The notes: generated from the letters alone by a model not told the origin. DNA of 64,000 nucleotides from Occultella glacieicola (GCF_004353825.1 NZ_SMNA01000007.1:248001-312000); one strand, 5' to 3'. Numbered from the stretch's first letter, positions 1 through 9,278 are shown. Program-made: numbers and translations.

Positions 1-1011
1 GAGAAGGCCGGCGTGCTGTTCGGCACCCCGATCGAACGGCTGCGCCGGATGAACGAGCCGGCGTACCAGTTCTACCTGGACCGCAACCCGTACGTGGACC
101 TCGAGACGGAGATGCTCGAGGTCGACGTGTGCGCCCAGCACAACAACGGCGGCCTGGTCGTGGACGCCTGGTGGCAGTCCAACGTGGCCGGCTTCTTCCC
201 CGTCGGTGAGGCCGGCGGCGCACACGGCGTCTACCGCCCGGGCGGGGCCGCCCTGAACAGCGGGCAGGTGGGTGCCACCCGCGCCGCCCAGTTCATCGCG
301 GCCCGGCGTACCGCTGCGCCGGTCGGGGTCGCGGAGTTCACCGCCGCCGCCGAGCCGGTGCTCGCCGACGCCCTCGCGCTGATCGCGGGAGCCAGCGAGC
401 GTGCCGCGTCCGGCACCCCGGACAACACCGGCGACCTGCTACGCGAGGTCGCCGAGCTCATGAGTGCCAAGGCCGGCCCGGTCCGCTCGGCCGCCTCCAT
501 CGACGAGGCGCTGGTCCAGGTGCACGCCTGGCTGAGCTCCTACGACGAGCTGATCAGCGCGGACGCCACCTCCCGACGGTCCGTGAACCGCACGTTCCTG
601 GTCCGGGACATCCTCACGACGGCGTACGTGTACCTGTCCGCGATGGCCGACTACGTCGCGCACGGCGGCCGTTCGCGCGGCTCGGTCCTGTACACCGACC
701 CCGACGGCGGTCTACCGCTGGTCGGTCACGGCGAGTCGGCCGATCAGGAACTGGACCTTCCGGAGATCTTCAGGTTCACCCTCGACGGCGGAGCCCTGGA
801 CCCCGAGATCCAGGAGTCGGCGTGGGCTCGCCCGGGCGAGGGCGACGACGGTGCAGGGCTGGCCGGGTGGGTCGGTCCGGTCCCGCGGGAGGCCGCCGAC
901 CCGGCCGGCCGGCCGCTGTTCCGGTGGCGGCCGGTGCGACCGATCCCGTCCGGTGACGACTTCTTCGAGAACGTCTGGCGCCAGTTCCGCGAGGACGGCA
1001 ACATCCACTGA
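1..1011 (+). CDS. FAD-dependent oxidoreductase (fumarate reductase/aspartate oxidase flavoprotein family), C-terminal part
   Basis: The reading frame is open at base 1, so only the last 337 codons or so are present. The segment HNNGGLVVDAWWQS followed by GLFPVGE-like FFPVGEAGGAHGVYRPGG and ALNSGQVGATRAAQ is the conserved C-terminal half of the FAD-binding domain of the succinate dehydrogenase/fumarate reductase flavoprotein superfamily, where a His and an Arg contact substrate and a Gly-Glu pair contacts the FAD ribose. A helical domain follows, then a tail ending FENVWRQFREDGNIH, which I recall from uncharacterised actinobacterial members of this family. The substrate cannot be told from this part. 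It converges on the next gene with a gap of about 20 bases. Confidence 0.8.
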   Translation, partial: EKAGVLFGTPIERLRRMNEPAYQFYLDRNPYVDLETEMLEVDVCAQHNNGGLVVDAWWQSNVAGFFPVGEAGGAHGVYRPGGAALNSGQVGATRAAQFIAARRTAAPVGVAEFTAAAEPVLADALALIAGASERAASGTPDNTGDLLREVAELMSAKAGPVRSAASIDEALVQVHAWLSSYDELISADATSRRSVNRTFLVRDILTTAYVYLSAMADYVAHGGRSRGSVLYTDPDGGLPLVGHGESADQELDLPEIFRFTLDGGALDPEIQESAWARPGEGDDGAGLAGWVGPVPREAADPAGRPLFRWRPVRPIPSGDDFFENVWRQFREDGNIH

Positions 1012-1033
1012 CGCACTAGACCGAGGGGTGCGG

Positions 1034-2479
1034 TCAGCCGACGTCCCACGCGGAGAGCGTCGGACCGCCCGACTGGCTCAGGGTGTAGTAGCGATCGCCG
1101 TCCAAGGCGAGCGGGATCGTGTTGCCGTTGGTCCGGAGTTCCCAGGCCAGGTCCCCGGTGCGGACGTCGATACCGACGAGCGACTCGCCGGTCCCGGCGA
1201 ACCCGGCCAGGACCTGTCCGTCGGCGAAGGTGGGGACGAACCCGGCCTCCGGGCTCAGCGACCACAGCTCGGCACCGGTGTGCTCTTCCACCCCCACAAT
1301 GCCGGGGCCATTGGTGGCGACGACGATGCCGTCGACGCGGGCCATGACCCACTCGTCGGGTCGGCTCCAGAGTTGTGCACCGGACGCGGCGTCGGTAGCG
1401 ACCAACTCCGTCGGCCCGAACGCCCCCGTTGGTCGGGTCGTCTCGAGCGAGCGGATCGCCACTGCGGAGCGCGGGTCGTCATCGATCTGGAGGTACTCCT
1501 GACCCGGGGCGAGCGGGATCGGGTCCCGGTCGGGGGAGTACACGAGCACCCCATCAGGGTCCCGCGCCACCAGCCAGCGTGCGCCGAGCCAGCCCGGCTC
1601 CGCCCGCGAGAGGTCCTCGACGAGCGCCCCCGTCGTCGAGTCGAGGACATGACCCTGCCCCTGCACCATCGCCGAGCCGGACGGACCGTCGGTCTCGCGG
1701 GCCACCGACACGAACACCTCGGACCCGAAGACGGCGATCGCCGGTTGCCACTCGCCGATGCCCGGTTCCAGGCCGACGGTCCAGGTGGGCTGTGTGGCCC
1801 AGCCCGGGACGTCCGCCGGTGGGTCGGCCCTGCCGGCCGGAGCGACGCCCGAACCCTGCCTCCCGGCCAGCGCGGTGGCCGCGCCGGCGTACCGGGACAC
1901 CAGGTACTCATCGGGCGTCAGGGAGATCGTCACGATCGCGTCGCCGTCCGTGATCGCCGACGCGACCCCGGGCAGGCCGGCGACGCCGACCGCGCCGGTC
2001 CGTGGGTCGATCAGCAGGATCTCGGTGCTCTGCCCGACACCGGAGACGCACAGCAGGCGGGCGCCGTCGTCGGTGCACCGGGGACCGTTCGCGCTGACCG
2101 TCCAGCGGTCCGCCCCGGTCTCCCGATCGATACCGAGGATCTGCTGGTCGGCCACCACCGCCACCCGTTCGGGCAGGAGCCGGAACTCGGAGCCTGCGGC
2201 GCTCATCGGCACGTCCCGGACCCAGGCCAGCCGTGGCGCCTCGGAGAGATTGGCGACGAGTCCCCAACCCGGGGGGACCGGTACCGGCGGTGCGATCAGC
2301 ACGCCGACGATCACGAGCGCGAGGGCGCCGGCCAGCCAGGGCGTGATCAGGGGCAGACTGCCACGGCGCCGACTCGCACCAGACCTGCCGGGCTCACGCT
2401 CGGCCGGCCCCGACGCGCCGTCGGGCTCCTCGTCCTCGAACGTCAGCGTGAACTCCTCGCTCGCCGACCCTCGCCTCAT
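1034..2479 (-). CDS. Membrane-anchored PQQ-like beta-propeller protein (paralogue C of three)
   Basis: 481 residues. A short acidic cytoplasmic N-terminus with EEFTLTFEDEE is followed by one transmembrane segment (about residues 46-66, WLAGALALVIVGVLIAP) and then an extracytoplasmic domain with repeated strands of the type GADRW, GAQLWSRP, GAELWSL and GDLAWEL. These W-containing repeats are typical of PQQ-like/BamB-like beta-propellers, which usually act as binding or scaffold modules rather than enzymes. It is the last gene of a three-gene operon and starts 6 bases after the 151-residue paralogue. It shares the EFT motif, the membrane segment and blade sequences (LLCVSG..ILLIDPRTGAV) with the 449-residue paralogue. 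Function unknown. Confidence 0.8.
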   Translation of the reverse strand: MRRGSASEEFTLTFEDEEPDGASGPAEREPGRSGASRRRGSLPLITPWLAGALALVIVGVLIAPPVPVPPGWGLVANLSEAPRLAWVRDVPMSAAGSEFRLLPERVAVVADQQILGIDRETGADRWTVSANGPRCTDDGARLLCVSGVGQSTEILLIDPRTGAVGVAGLPGVASAITDGDAIVTISLTPDEYLVSRYAGAATALAGRQGSGVAPAGRADPPADVPGWATQPTWTVGLEPGIGEWQPAIAVFGSEVFVSVARETDGPSGSAMVQGQGHVLDSTTGALVEDLSRAEPGWLGARWLVARDPDGVLVYSPDRDPIPLAPGQEYLQIDDDPRSAVAIRSLETTRPTGAFGPTELVATDAASGAQLWSRPDEWVMARVDGIVVATNGPGIVGVEEHTGAELWSLSPEAGFVPTFADGQVLAGFAGTGESLVGIDVRTGDLAWELRTNGNTIPLALDGDRYYTLSQSGGPTLSAWDVG

Positions 2480-2485
2480 CGGTGA

Positions 2486-2941
2486 TCAGCCCGCGGGCTG
2501 CAGGCGCGCGCCGCTCCGCAGGAACGACCAGGCACCGCTGCGGGTGTCGATGGACACCGTGCTCCCGTCCTGCGATCTCACACAGGTGACCACCCCGTCG
2601 CCCGGATCCGTGCAGGCCACGGCGCCCGACCAGCCGAGGTCGTCGAGGGCACCCACAAGCGGGCCGTACCGCACGGTCTGTAGCGGATCGTCCGCCAGCA
2701 CCGAGATCTGCAGCGACGGCACGGGCTCGGCGAACGCCATGGCGGCGGCCCGGGGCAAGAGCGTCGGGGCGGTGAGCATGCCCACCACGATCAAGGCCAG
2801 CCCCGCGGCGACCCAGCCGCCCGGGTGCCCGGCCCGGCCGGGACCGCGGCCGGACGGGCCGGCCGGCGTGCCGTCGTCGGCCCCACCGACGGTGAACTCG
2901 TCGGCGACGGGCGTCCTCGGCATGGCGTCATTGTGCCGCAT
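2486..2941 (-). CDS. Short membrane-anchored protein, one-blade paralogue B of the flanking propeller proteins
   Basis: 151 residues. It has the same plan as its neighbours at the N-terminus: DEFTVGG, a Gly/Pro-rich stretch, then one membrane segment (WVAAGLALIVVGMLTAP). The outer part is only about 70 residues, with GVVTCVRSQDGSTVSIDTRSGAW, enough for about one propeller blade. The start sits 4 bases after the stop of the upstream paralogue, suggesting translational coupling; an internal ATG at 2923 is an alternative start. It may be a decayed copy or a deliberately small partner of the two full-length proteins. No function can be assigned. Confidence 0.65.
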   Translation of the reverse strand: MRHNDAMPRTPVADEFTVGGADDGTPAGPSGRGPGRAGHPGGWVAAGLALIVVGMLTAPTLLPRAAAMAFAEPVPSLQISVLADDPLQTVRYGPLVGALDDLGWSGAVACTDPGDGVVTCVRSQDGSTVSIDTRSGAWSFLRSGARLQPAG

Positions 2942-2945
2942 CGGC

Positions 2946-4295
2946 TCACTCGAAGCGCCACAGGGTGAGCGAGGTGTTGGTCAGCAGAGCCAACCGGTCG
3001 CCGACCGGTTCGACGTCGAGCGGGTAGTCGCCGACGGTGGGCACCTGCCAGCGCAGCGACCCGGTGGCGGTGTCGAGGCCCGCGAGCGAGGTGTCCCCGC
3101 GGGCATCGACGGTGCCGATCAGCACCGTGTCGTCGGCACCGACGCAGGCACACCAGGCCAGTTCCGTGCCGTCGCCGGCCGGTGCGCTCCAGAGCCGTGC
3201 GCCGGTCTGCTCGACGAGCCCGAACAGTCCGGTCTCGGAGTAGACGAGCACCCGCCCGTCGAGCCGCGCGAACGGGTACGGATACGGCGGTTCCGACACC
3301 GACCAGAGGGGCTCACCGGTGGCCCGGGTCATGGCGTCGAGCTCACCGTCGCTCACCTCGAACACCACGTCGGAGCCCGGGTCGTCGTCCACGGGCAGGG
3401 TCACGCCGTTCGAGGGGAGGTGGACGTCGTCGACGTCCCGGTCTCCGGTCGTCGAGACCTGCCGGCCGCCGGCGTCACCGGCCGCCAGGGCGACGATCAC
3501 CCCGGGCAACTCGTAAACGAAGCCACGGTCGAGCCGCACCTCGCCGGTCTCGGCATCGAGCACGAACCCGGCGAACACCGAGACGAAGACCTCCCCGTCG
3601 ATCACCCGGAGCACCGGCGCGTAGGGCTCGCCCCGAAGCCCGGGGCCGATCAGGGTGCTCCACCGGGGCGGGGCGAGGGGGTCCGAGCCCTGCAGCCGGA
3701 CCAGCCGTTGACCGTCGGCGTCCTGCCGCAGCGCGATGATGTCCCCGCCGGTCTGGGTGACCAGGAGGGCACCCGGCATCGGGGTCCGGGAGACCGCGCC
3801 GTCGGTCGCGTCGATCCGCAGGATCGCCGCGTCGGGTCCCCGGCCGGCCCGGCACAGCAGTGGTTCGAACTGCCACGAGCAGGTCATCCCGGGCTCGGTG
3901 ACCTTCCAGAGCTCCTCGCCCTCGATCGCGTCGTACCCGGTGACCGTCGACCAGGTGCCCAGCACCACCCGGTCGTCGAAGACCGCCACCTGTGGCGTGT
4001 CGAGCCAGGAGGTGAGGTTCGGCATCGGCACGCTCCAGACCTCCTCGGGGGTCCGGGTCAGGTCCGCCTCGGCGACCACGCCCCACGCGGGCTGTGGTGG
4101 CGGGACGCTGAGCACCCCGGTCACGATGAGGGTGAGGGCCGCCGCGATCCAGGCAGGGGCCGAGGCGATCGTGACCTGGGCGGAGCCGGTCGGGGGGACC
4201 GAGGTGTCCCCGTCGGAGTCCGCGGGCGAATCACCCTCGATCGGAGCGTTCACGGCCTCGAGGGTGAACTCGTCGTAGTCGCCTGTGGCGCCCAT
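2946..4295 (-). CDS. Membrane-anchored PQQ-like beta-propeller protein (paralogue A of three)
   Basis: 449 residues and first gene of the three-gene operon. N-terminal YDEFTLEAVN, an acidic stretch, a single membrane segment (about 48-68, WIAAALTLIVTGVLSVP), then propeller repeats such as YDAIEGEELWKV, DAMTRATGEPLWSV, VEQTGARLWSA and LDTATGSLRWQV. The repeat pattern (aromatic or G-x-LW at blade ends) is that of the PQQ-binding-like domain. Topology should be N-in, C-out. The near-identical layout of all three genes argues for tandem duplication. The gene is divergent from the desaturase, separated by about 200 bases that hold no recognisable gene. Confidence 0.8.
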   Translation of the reverse strand: MGATGDYDEFTLEAVNAPIEGDSPADSDGDTSVPPTGSAQVTIASAPAWIAAALTLIVTGVLSVPPPQPAWGVVAEADLTRTPEEVWSVPMPNLTSWLDTPQVAVFDDRVVLGTWSTVTGYDAIEGEELWKVTEPGMTCSWQFEPLLCRAGRGPDAAILRIDATDGAVSRTPMPGALLVTQTGGDIIALRQDADGQRLVRLQGSDPLAPPRWSTLIGPGLRGEPYAPVLRVIDGEVFVSVFAGFVLDAETGEVRLDRGFVYELPGVIVALAAGDAGGRQVSTTGDRDVDDVHLPSNGVTLPVDDDPGSDVVFEVSDGELDAMTRATGEPLWSVSEPPYPYPFARLDGRVLVYSETGLFGLVEQTGARLWSAPAGDGTELAWCACVGADDTVLIGTVDARGDTSLAGLDTATGSLRWQVPTVGDYPLDVEPVGDRLALLTNTSLTLWRFE

Positions 4296-4496
4296 ACTCG
4301 ATTGTCGTCCCGCGTGGCGCCGCCCGCTCGGTGGTTGACGCCACGGGGTGGTCCGGAGGTGCTGGCGGCGGAGGTCCGGGCACCGCCTGCCGTGTCGGCC
4401 TCGGCATGCGACACTGGAGGGGTGTCCGGCGCGATCAAGCGGTCACGCCAGGACGCCTGGAGGCGTCATCATGCACGATGAGCCCGAGGCGGCAGT

Positions 4497-5579
4497 ATGA
4501 GCAGTATCGCGATCGAGCGTCCGGTGACCGGCACGGTCCGGGACCGGCATGTGAGCGACTTCAAGGAACTCACCAAGCGGGTGCAGGAGGCCGGTCTCCT
4601 CAAGCGCAGTTACACCTACTACTGGTCGAAGATCATCGGCCTCACGTTCGGTGGGCTCGCCCTCGCGACGGCGTTCGTGCTGATCGGCAACAGTTGGTGG
4701 CAGATGGCGCTCGCCGTCGGCCTCGCCCTGTTGATGACCCAGGTCGCGTTCCTCGGGCACGACGCCGCGCACCGGCAGATCTTCGTCTCCGGCAAGTGGA
4801 ACGAGTGGATCTCCCTGATCCTGATCAACCTCTTCGTCGGCATGGGGCACGGCTGGTGGCAGCGCAAGCACACCAAGCACCATCAGGTCCCGAACAAGGT
4901 GGGCGCCGACCCGGACATCGGGGGCCGGGTGCTCGCATTCACCCCGGAGGGTTACGCGTCCCGCAAGAACCCGCTGACCCGGTGGCTCGCCACCCAGCAG
5001 GGCCGGTTCTTCTTCCCGCTGCTGCTGCTCGAGGGTGTGAACCTTCACGTGCAGGGCATCAAGGGCGTCCTCTCCAGGGGCAAGGTCAAGCGTCGCTGGG
5101 TCGAGTTGAGCTTCATCGCGTTCCGCCTCGGCAGTTACTTCGCACTCGTCTTCATCATCCTGCCGCCCGGCAAGGCCGCCGCGTTCATCGGCATCCAGCT
5201 CGCCGTGTTCGGCCTGTACATGGGCTCCTCGTTCGCGCCGAACCACATCGGGATGCCGCTCGTGCCGCCCACGGCCAAGATCGACTTCCTGCGCCGCCAG
5301 GTCCTGATGAGCCGCAACATCACCGGTGGCCGTGCGGTCGACACCTTCATGGGCGGTCTGAACTTCCAGGTCGAGCACCACCTGTTCCCCTCGATGTCCC
5401 GCCCGAACCTGCGCAAGGTCGCGCCGATCGTGAGGGCACACTGCGAAGCCCTCGGAGTGAAGTACACCGAGACCACGCTGATGCAGTCCTACCGGGTCGT
5501 GATCGCCTACCTGAACAGGGTCGGTCGCGGTGGCCTGGACGTGTGGGCGTGCCCGCTGGCGGCCCAGTACCGGGTGTAG
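4497..5579 (+). CDS. Membrane fatty acid (acyl-CoA/acyl-lipid) desaturase
   Basis: 360 residues. The three histidine boxes of the membrane di-iron desaturases are intact: HDAAH (88-92), HTKHH (125-129) and QVEHH (291-295), with an additional conserved NHIGMP at 249-254. Hydrophobic pairs around 47-84 and 205-245 give the expected four-helix topology. QxxHH as the third box resembles the DesA3-like acyl-CoA desaturases of actinobacteria, which introduce a cis double bond in the membrane-lipid acyl chains using NADPH-linked electron transfer. No reductase partner is adjacent. A GAGG motif about 9 bases upstream supports the start. Confidence 0.88.
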   Translation: MSSIAIERPVTGTVRDRHVSDFKELTKRVQEAGLLKRSYTYYWSKIIGLTFGGLALATAFVLIGNSWWQMALAVGLALLMTQVAFLGHDAAHRQIFVSGKWNEWISLILINLFVGMGHGWWQRKHTKHHQVPNKVGADPDIGGRVLAFTPEGYASRKNPLTRWLATQQGRFFFPLLLLEGVNLHVQGIKGVLSRGKVKRRWVELSFIAFRLGSYFALVFIILPPGKAAAFIGIQLAVFGLYMGSSFAPNHIGMPLVPPTAKIDFLRRQVLMSRNITGGRAVDTFMGGLNFQVEHHLFPSMSRPNLRKVAPIVRAHCEALGVKYTETTLMQSYRVVIAYLNRVGRGGLDVWACPLAAQYRV

Positions 5580-5658
5580 CAGGCATCGGAGCCGGTGCCT
5601 GCCCCGGCCTCGGCACCACCGATGCCCGACGGCGGGGGCCGGCCCGGTCCGGCCGGCG

Positions 5659-6948
5659 TCAGTTCGGCGGTGGCGTGGTCGGCGCGCGGTAGTCGGCCGG
5701 CAGGTCCGGCACCACGGCGCCGGCGGTGTCGTACCCCACGACCGCGGTGAGGTGACCCGTCGCGGACGCTGCGCCGTCGGCGTCCACGCGGATCAGCAGT
5801 TCGTGCACGCGGACCGGCTCGAAGACGTGCACCCTACGGATCCCGACCGTGCCCGCGGCGGCCAGCACCACGCCGTCGGGCGTGCGTACCTCGTGCCCAC
5901 GCACGTGCTGACCGCCGCTGAGGTCCTCGCGCAGCAGCAGGTGGTCGAGGCGCACCGGGCGCTCGAAGCGGGCTCGCACCGTGTCCCCGGACCCGGTCAG
6001 CGTGGCGGGGACCGGATCGTCGAACCGGCGGTCCCACTCGGCCCGCCAGGCGCACACCCGAGCCACGTCCTCGTCGGGGATGCGGCCACGCGCATCCGGC
6101 GGCAGGTTCAGCAGCAGGCCGGCGCCGAGGCCGATCGAGCGGTAGGCGATGGCGAGCAGGTGGTCCACCGACTTGGGCGACTCGGTGTCATGGTGGAACC
6201 AGCCGGGCCGGATCGAGACGTCGCACTCCGGTGGCAGGTACGCCGGTTCGGTGAGGGTGTCGGTGCCCTCGGTGTAGTTGTCCGCGTGGGTGCTCTCGAC
6301 CACATAGGTCACCGGATCGGTGGCCAGCCCGTCCTCATTGCCCACCCAGCGGATCGTCGGCCGGCCCATGTTGAACACCATGGCGCCCGGCTGCAGTTCG
6401 TCGATCAGGTCGCCGATCCGTGGCCAGTCGTAGGAGCGCCCCGCGGAGCCGGCCCCGTCGAACCAGAGCTCGAACAGGTCGCCGTAGTTCGAGCAGAGCT
6501 CACGGAGCTGGGCGAGGTAGAAGTCGTCGTACGCCGCGGGGTCGTCGTAGCAGGCAGCGTTGCGGTCCCAGGGGGACAGGTACAGCCCGAGGGCGAGCCC
6601 GCGACGGCGGCAGGCGGCGGCAACCTCGGCCACCAGGTCACCGTTCCCGTCCCGCCAGGGTGAGGAGGCCACCGAGTAGGTGGTGGTGGCGGTCGGCCAC
6701 AGGCAGAAACCGTCGTGGTGCTTGGCCGTCAGGACCGCGTAGCGCGCGCCGGCCTCGACCGCCGTGCGCACCCACTGGTCGACGTCCAGGTCGGCCGGGT
6801 CGAACGTGGCCGCCTCGAGGGTGCCGTCGCTCCACTCGCGGTCGTTGAAGGTGTTGATCCCGAAGTGCCAGAACACCCCGAGCCCGGCCTCCTGCCAGCG
6901 CAGTTGCGCCGGAGTGGGAACGGGCGTCGGGGTGTCGGAGCGGGTCAT
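5659..6948 (-). CDS. Alpha-L-fucosidase (glycoside hydrolase family 29)
   Basis: 429 residues with no signal peptide, so probably cytoplasmic. Family 29 hallmarks are visible: GVFWHFGINTF near the N-terminus, AKHHDGFCLWPT (75-86), and LFELWFDGAGS (158-168) containing the expected nucleophile Asp164. The C-terminal about 90 residues form a small beta domain. It is the distal gene of a same-strand group with a sugar isomerase and a Gfo/Idh oxidoreductase, about 55 bases downstream of the isomerase, so it probably releases fucose or a fucose-like sugar from imported oligosaccharides for that pathway. Some GH29-like proteins have other specificities; the exact substrate is inferred. Confidence 0.87.
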   Translation of the reverse strand: MTRSDTPTPVPTPAQLRWQEAGLGVFWHFGINTFNDREWSDGTLEAATFDPADLDVDQWVRTAVEAGARYAVLTAKHHDGFCLWPTATTTYSVASSPWRDGNGDLVAEVAAACRRRGLALGLYLSPWDRNAACYDDPAAYDDFYLAQLRELCSNYGDLFELWFDGAGSAGRSYDWPRIGDLIDELQPGAMVFNMGRPTIRWVGNEDGLATDPVTYVVESTHADNYTEGTDTLTEPAYLPPECDVSIRPGWFHHDTESPKSVDHLLAIAYRSIGLGAGLLLNLPPDARGRIPDEDVARVCAWRAEWDRRFDDPVPATLTGSGDTVRARFERPVRLDHLLLREDLSGGQHVRGHEVRTPDGVVLAAAGTVGIRRVHVFEPVRVHELLIRVDADGAASATGHLTAVVGYDTAGAVVPDLPADYRAPTTPPPN

Positions 6949-7003
6949 GGCGCCATCCTTGCGGATCCGCGGGCTCGTGCGGACCGCTGCTGGGGTGGCC
7001 GGG

Positions 7004-7876
7004 CTACAGGTACGGCCGCACCAGCGTGTCGTACCGGGCCGCCATCGTGGCGATCGTCTCGTCGCCGGGGGCGTCCCAGATCTCCTGGTTGAAGATCTCG
7101 ACCTCCACGTCGCCGGCGTAGCCGGTCTCGGCGACCCAGGACGTGATGGTCGGGAAGTCGATGTACCCGTCGCCCATGAATCCGCGGGAGAGCAGGATGT
7201 CCTGGGCCAGCGGGAGCTGCCAGTCGCACACCTGGTAGGACGCGATCCGGCCGGAGGTGCCGGCCCTGACGATCTGCTCGCGCAGCTCGGGGTCCCACCA
7301 CACGTGGTAGGTGTCGATGACCACCCCGACCGTCTCGGCGGGGAACTGCTCGGCCAGGTCCAGGCACTGCTTCAACGTGGACAGCACGGCCCGGTCCGCC
7401 GCGAAGATCGGGTTCAGCGGCTCCAGGACGATCCGGACGTCGTGCTCGGCCGCGAACGGGGCCAGGTCGGCGACCCGGTCGGCCACCCGCTGCCGCGCCG
7501 CGACCAGGTCGCGGTCGCCGTCGGGCAGTGCCGGGCCCCCGGGCGCGCTCGCCGCCCCAAGACCGCCGACCACCATGACCAGCTCGCGGGTGCCCAACGT
7601 CGCGGCCTCGACGATCGCGGCCTTGTTGTCGTCCAGGGCGGCCGCCTTACCCGCCTCGTCCGCGGCGGTCAGGAACCCGCCACGGCACAGCGAGGAGACC
7701 CGCAGCCCGGCGTCGGCGACGATCCTCGCGGCGCTGGCCAGGCCGGCCTCGGCCACCCGGTCCCGCCAGAGCCCGACGGCCGGCAGCCCGGCCCGCACGG
7801 CGCCGTCGACGGCCTCGGCGAGGGTCCAGGCCTTCGTGGTGGCCGTGTTCAGGGAGAGCCGGCTCAGGTCCGCCAT
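7004..7876 (-). CDS. Sugar phosphate isomerase/epimerase (xylose isomerase-like TIM barrel)
   Basis: 290 residues of the AP endonuclease 2/IolE-like fold. Probable metal ligands are in IVLEPLNP, VIDTYHVWWD and EVEIFN, matching the Glu-Asp-His-Glu pattern of the family. Its ATG shares one base with the stop of the upstream oxidoreductase (TGATG), so the two are translationally coupled. In such pairs the dehydrogenase oxidises a sugar or inositol and the TIM barrel isomerises or dehydrates the keto product. The substrate is unknown; the fucosidase downstream suggests a deoxyhexose or a related released sugar. Confidence 0.82.
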   Translation of the reverse strand: MADLSRLSLNTATTKAWTLAEAVDGAVRAGLPAVGLWRDRVAEAGLASAARIVADAGLRVSSLCRGGFLTAADEAGKAAALDDNKAAIVEAATLGTRELVMVVGGLGAASAPGGPALPDGDRDLVAARQRVADRVADLAPFAAEHDVRIVLEPLNPIFAADRAVLSTLKQCLDLAEQFPAETVGVVIDTYHVWWDPELREQIVRAGTSGRIASYQVCDWQLPLAQDILLSRGFMGDGYIDFPTITSWVAETGYAGDVEVEIFNQEIWDAPGDETIATMAARYDTLVRPYL

Positions 7877-9039
7877 CAGAGCTCGATCGGGGAGAGCTCG
7901 ATGCGGCGCCCCTGCGCGGAGGACGCCAGGCCGGCCTCGGCCAGCTGCACGCCTCGGGCGGCCGAGAGGAGGTCGTATCGGTGCTCACGACCGGCGACGG
8001 CGTCGCGCAGGAACTCCTCCCACTGCAGCTTGAAACCGTTGTCCAGGTCGTCGTTCGCGGGGACCTCGAGCCACTGGTCGCGGAACGGCTCGGTGACGGG
8101 CAGGTCCGGGTTCCAGACCGGCTTCGGGGTGTGCGCACGCTGCTGGGCGACGCACTTGCGCAGCCCCGCGACAGCGGATCCGTGGGTGCCGTCCACCTGG
8201 AACTCGACGAGCTCGTCGCGGTAGACGCGCACGGCCCAGGAGGAGTTGATCTGGGCGATGATCTCCTCACCGTTCGGGCCGGCGATCTCGAAGATGCCGT
8301 ACGCGGCGTCGTCGGCGGTGGCGTCGTACGCCTCGCCGCGCTCGTCCCAGCGGGTCGGGATGTGGGTCGCGGTCTTGGCGACCACCGACTTCACGGAGCC
8401 GAGGATGCCCTCGAGGACGTAGTTCCAGTGGCAGAACATGTCCGTGGTCATGCCGCCGCCGTCCTGGCTGCGGTAGTTCCAGGAGGGGCGCTGGGCGGCC
8501 TGGTGGTCACCCTCGAAGACCCAGTAGCCGAACTCCCCGCGCAGGGACAGGATGCGGCCGAAGAAGCCCTCGTCCACGAGCCGGCGCAGCTTCACCAGGC
8601 CCGGGAGGTACAGCTTGTCGTGGACGACGCCGGCGGTGACGCCGGTCTCGTTGCGGAGCCGGGCCAGCTGGATGGCCTCCTCGAGGGTCTCGGCGGTCGG
8701 CTTCTCGGTGAAGATGTGCTTGCCGTTGCGCATCGCCTGGGTCAGCGCGGCGTAGCGCCGGGAGGTGACCTGGGAGTCGAAGTAGACGTCGATGTCGTCG
8801 GCGTCGATGACCGCATCCTGGTCGGTGGTCCACTCGGCGATGTCGTGCTTCTCGGCGATCTCCCGGACCGCGTCCGCACGGCGTCCGACGAGGATCGGCT
8901 CGACCTGGACCTTCGTGCCGTCCTCGAGGACCACGCCGCCGGCCTCCCGGATCGGCAGGATCGAGCGGAGCAGGTGCTGGCGGTAGCCCATGCGGCCGGT
9001 GATGCCGTTCATGGCGATGCGGAGGGTGCGGGTCGTCAT
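7876..9039 (-). CDS. Gfo/Idh/MocA family NAD(P)-dependent oxidoreductase
   Basis: 387 residues. It has an N-terminal Rossmann fold with NGITGRMGYRQHLL at 11-24, a variant of the GxGxxG loop, then the family marker EKPTAET near residue 115 where the Lys is catalytic, then a C-terminal alpha/beta domain. First gene of the operon oxidoreductase-isomerase-fucosidase. A LacI-type operator at 9090-9103, just upstream, indicates sugar-dependent repression. Substrate probably a sugar or sugar derivative; cofactor choice cannot be read. Confidence 0.86.
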   Translation of the reverse strand: MTTRTLRIAMNGITGRMGYRQHLLRSILPIREAGGVVLEDGTKVQVEPILVGRRADAVREIAEKHDIAEWTTDQDAVIDADDIDVYFDSQVTSRRYAALTQAMRNGKHIFTEKPTAETLEEAIQLARLRNETGVTAGVVHDKLYLPGLVKLRRLVDEGFFGRILSLRGEFGYWVFEGDHQAAQRPSWNYRSQDGGGMTTDMFCHWNYVLEGILGSVKSVVAKTATHIPTRWDERGEAYDATADDAAYGIFEIAGPNGEEIIAQINSSWAVRVYRDELVEFQVDGTHGSAVAGLRKCVAQQRAHTPKPVWNPDLPVTEPFRDQWLEVPANDDLDNGFKLQWEEFLRDAVAGREHRYDLLSAARGVQLAEAGLASSAQGRRIELSPIEL

Positions 9040-9089
9040 CGGGTCGTCGTCTCCTGGGATTCGGTGGGGGAGCGGGCACTCCCGTCCTT

Positions 9090-9103
9090 GGAATGCGCTT
9101 TCC
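9090..9103. promoter_or_regulatory. LacI-type operator before the oxidoreductase-isomerase-fucosidase operon
   Basis: GGAATGCGCTTTCC is a 14-bp imperfect palindrome centred on GCGC, about 50 bases upstream of the 9039 start. It shares GCGCTTTC with the palindrome in front of the LacI-family gene at 9604-10626, making that protein the likely repressor. Confidence 0.6.
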
Positions 9104-9278
9104 GTAGCGTACGTCCGGGGTTCGGCAACGTCAAGATCCGCATGCGACCACCCGCGAGGTGCCCACGGCTCGAGTCTCGACCGGCGGTCCCGACGACGCT
9201 TCCCGTTGTGGGCATGGCGGGATCACGTCATGCTTGGCTCGCTCTGCAGGACCAGCGGTGAACCCGGAGGACGATTCG

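Noticed and set aside
4296-4496. Small CCAGG-ACG-CCTGG hairpin upstream of the desaturase as a riboswitch or thermosensor
   Set aside because: Only a 5-bp stem; such hairpins are expected by chance at this GC content and no further structure supports it.
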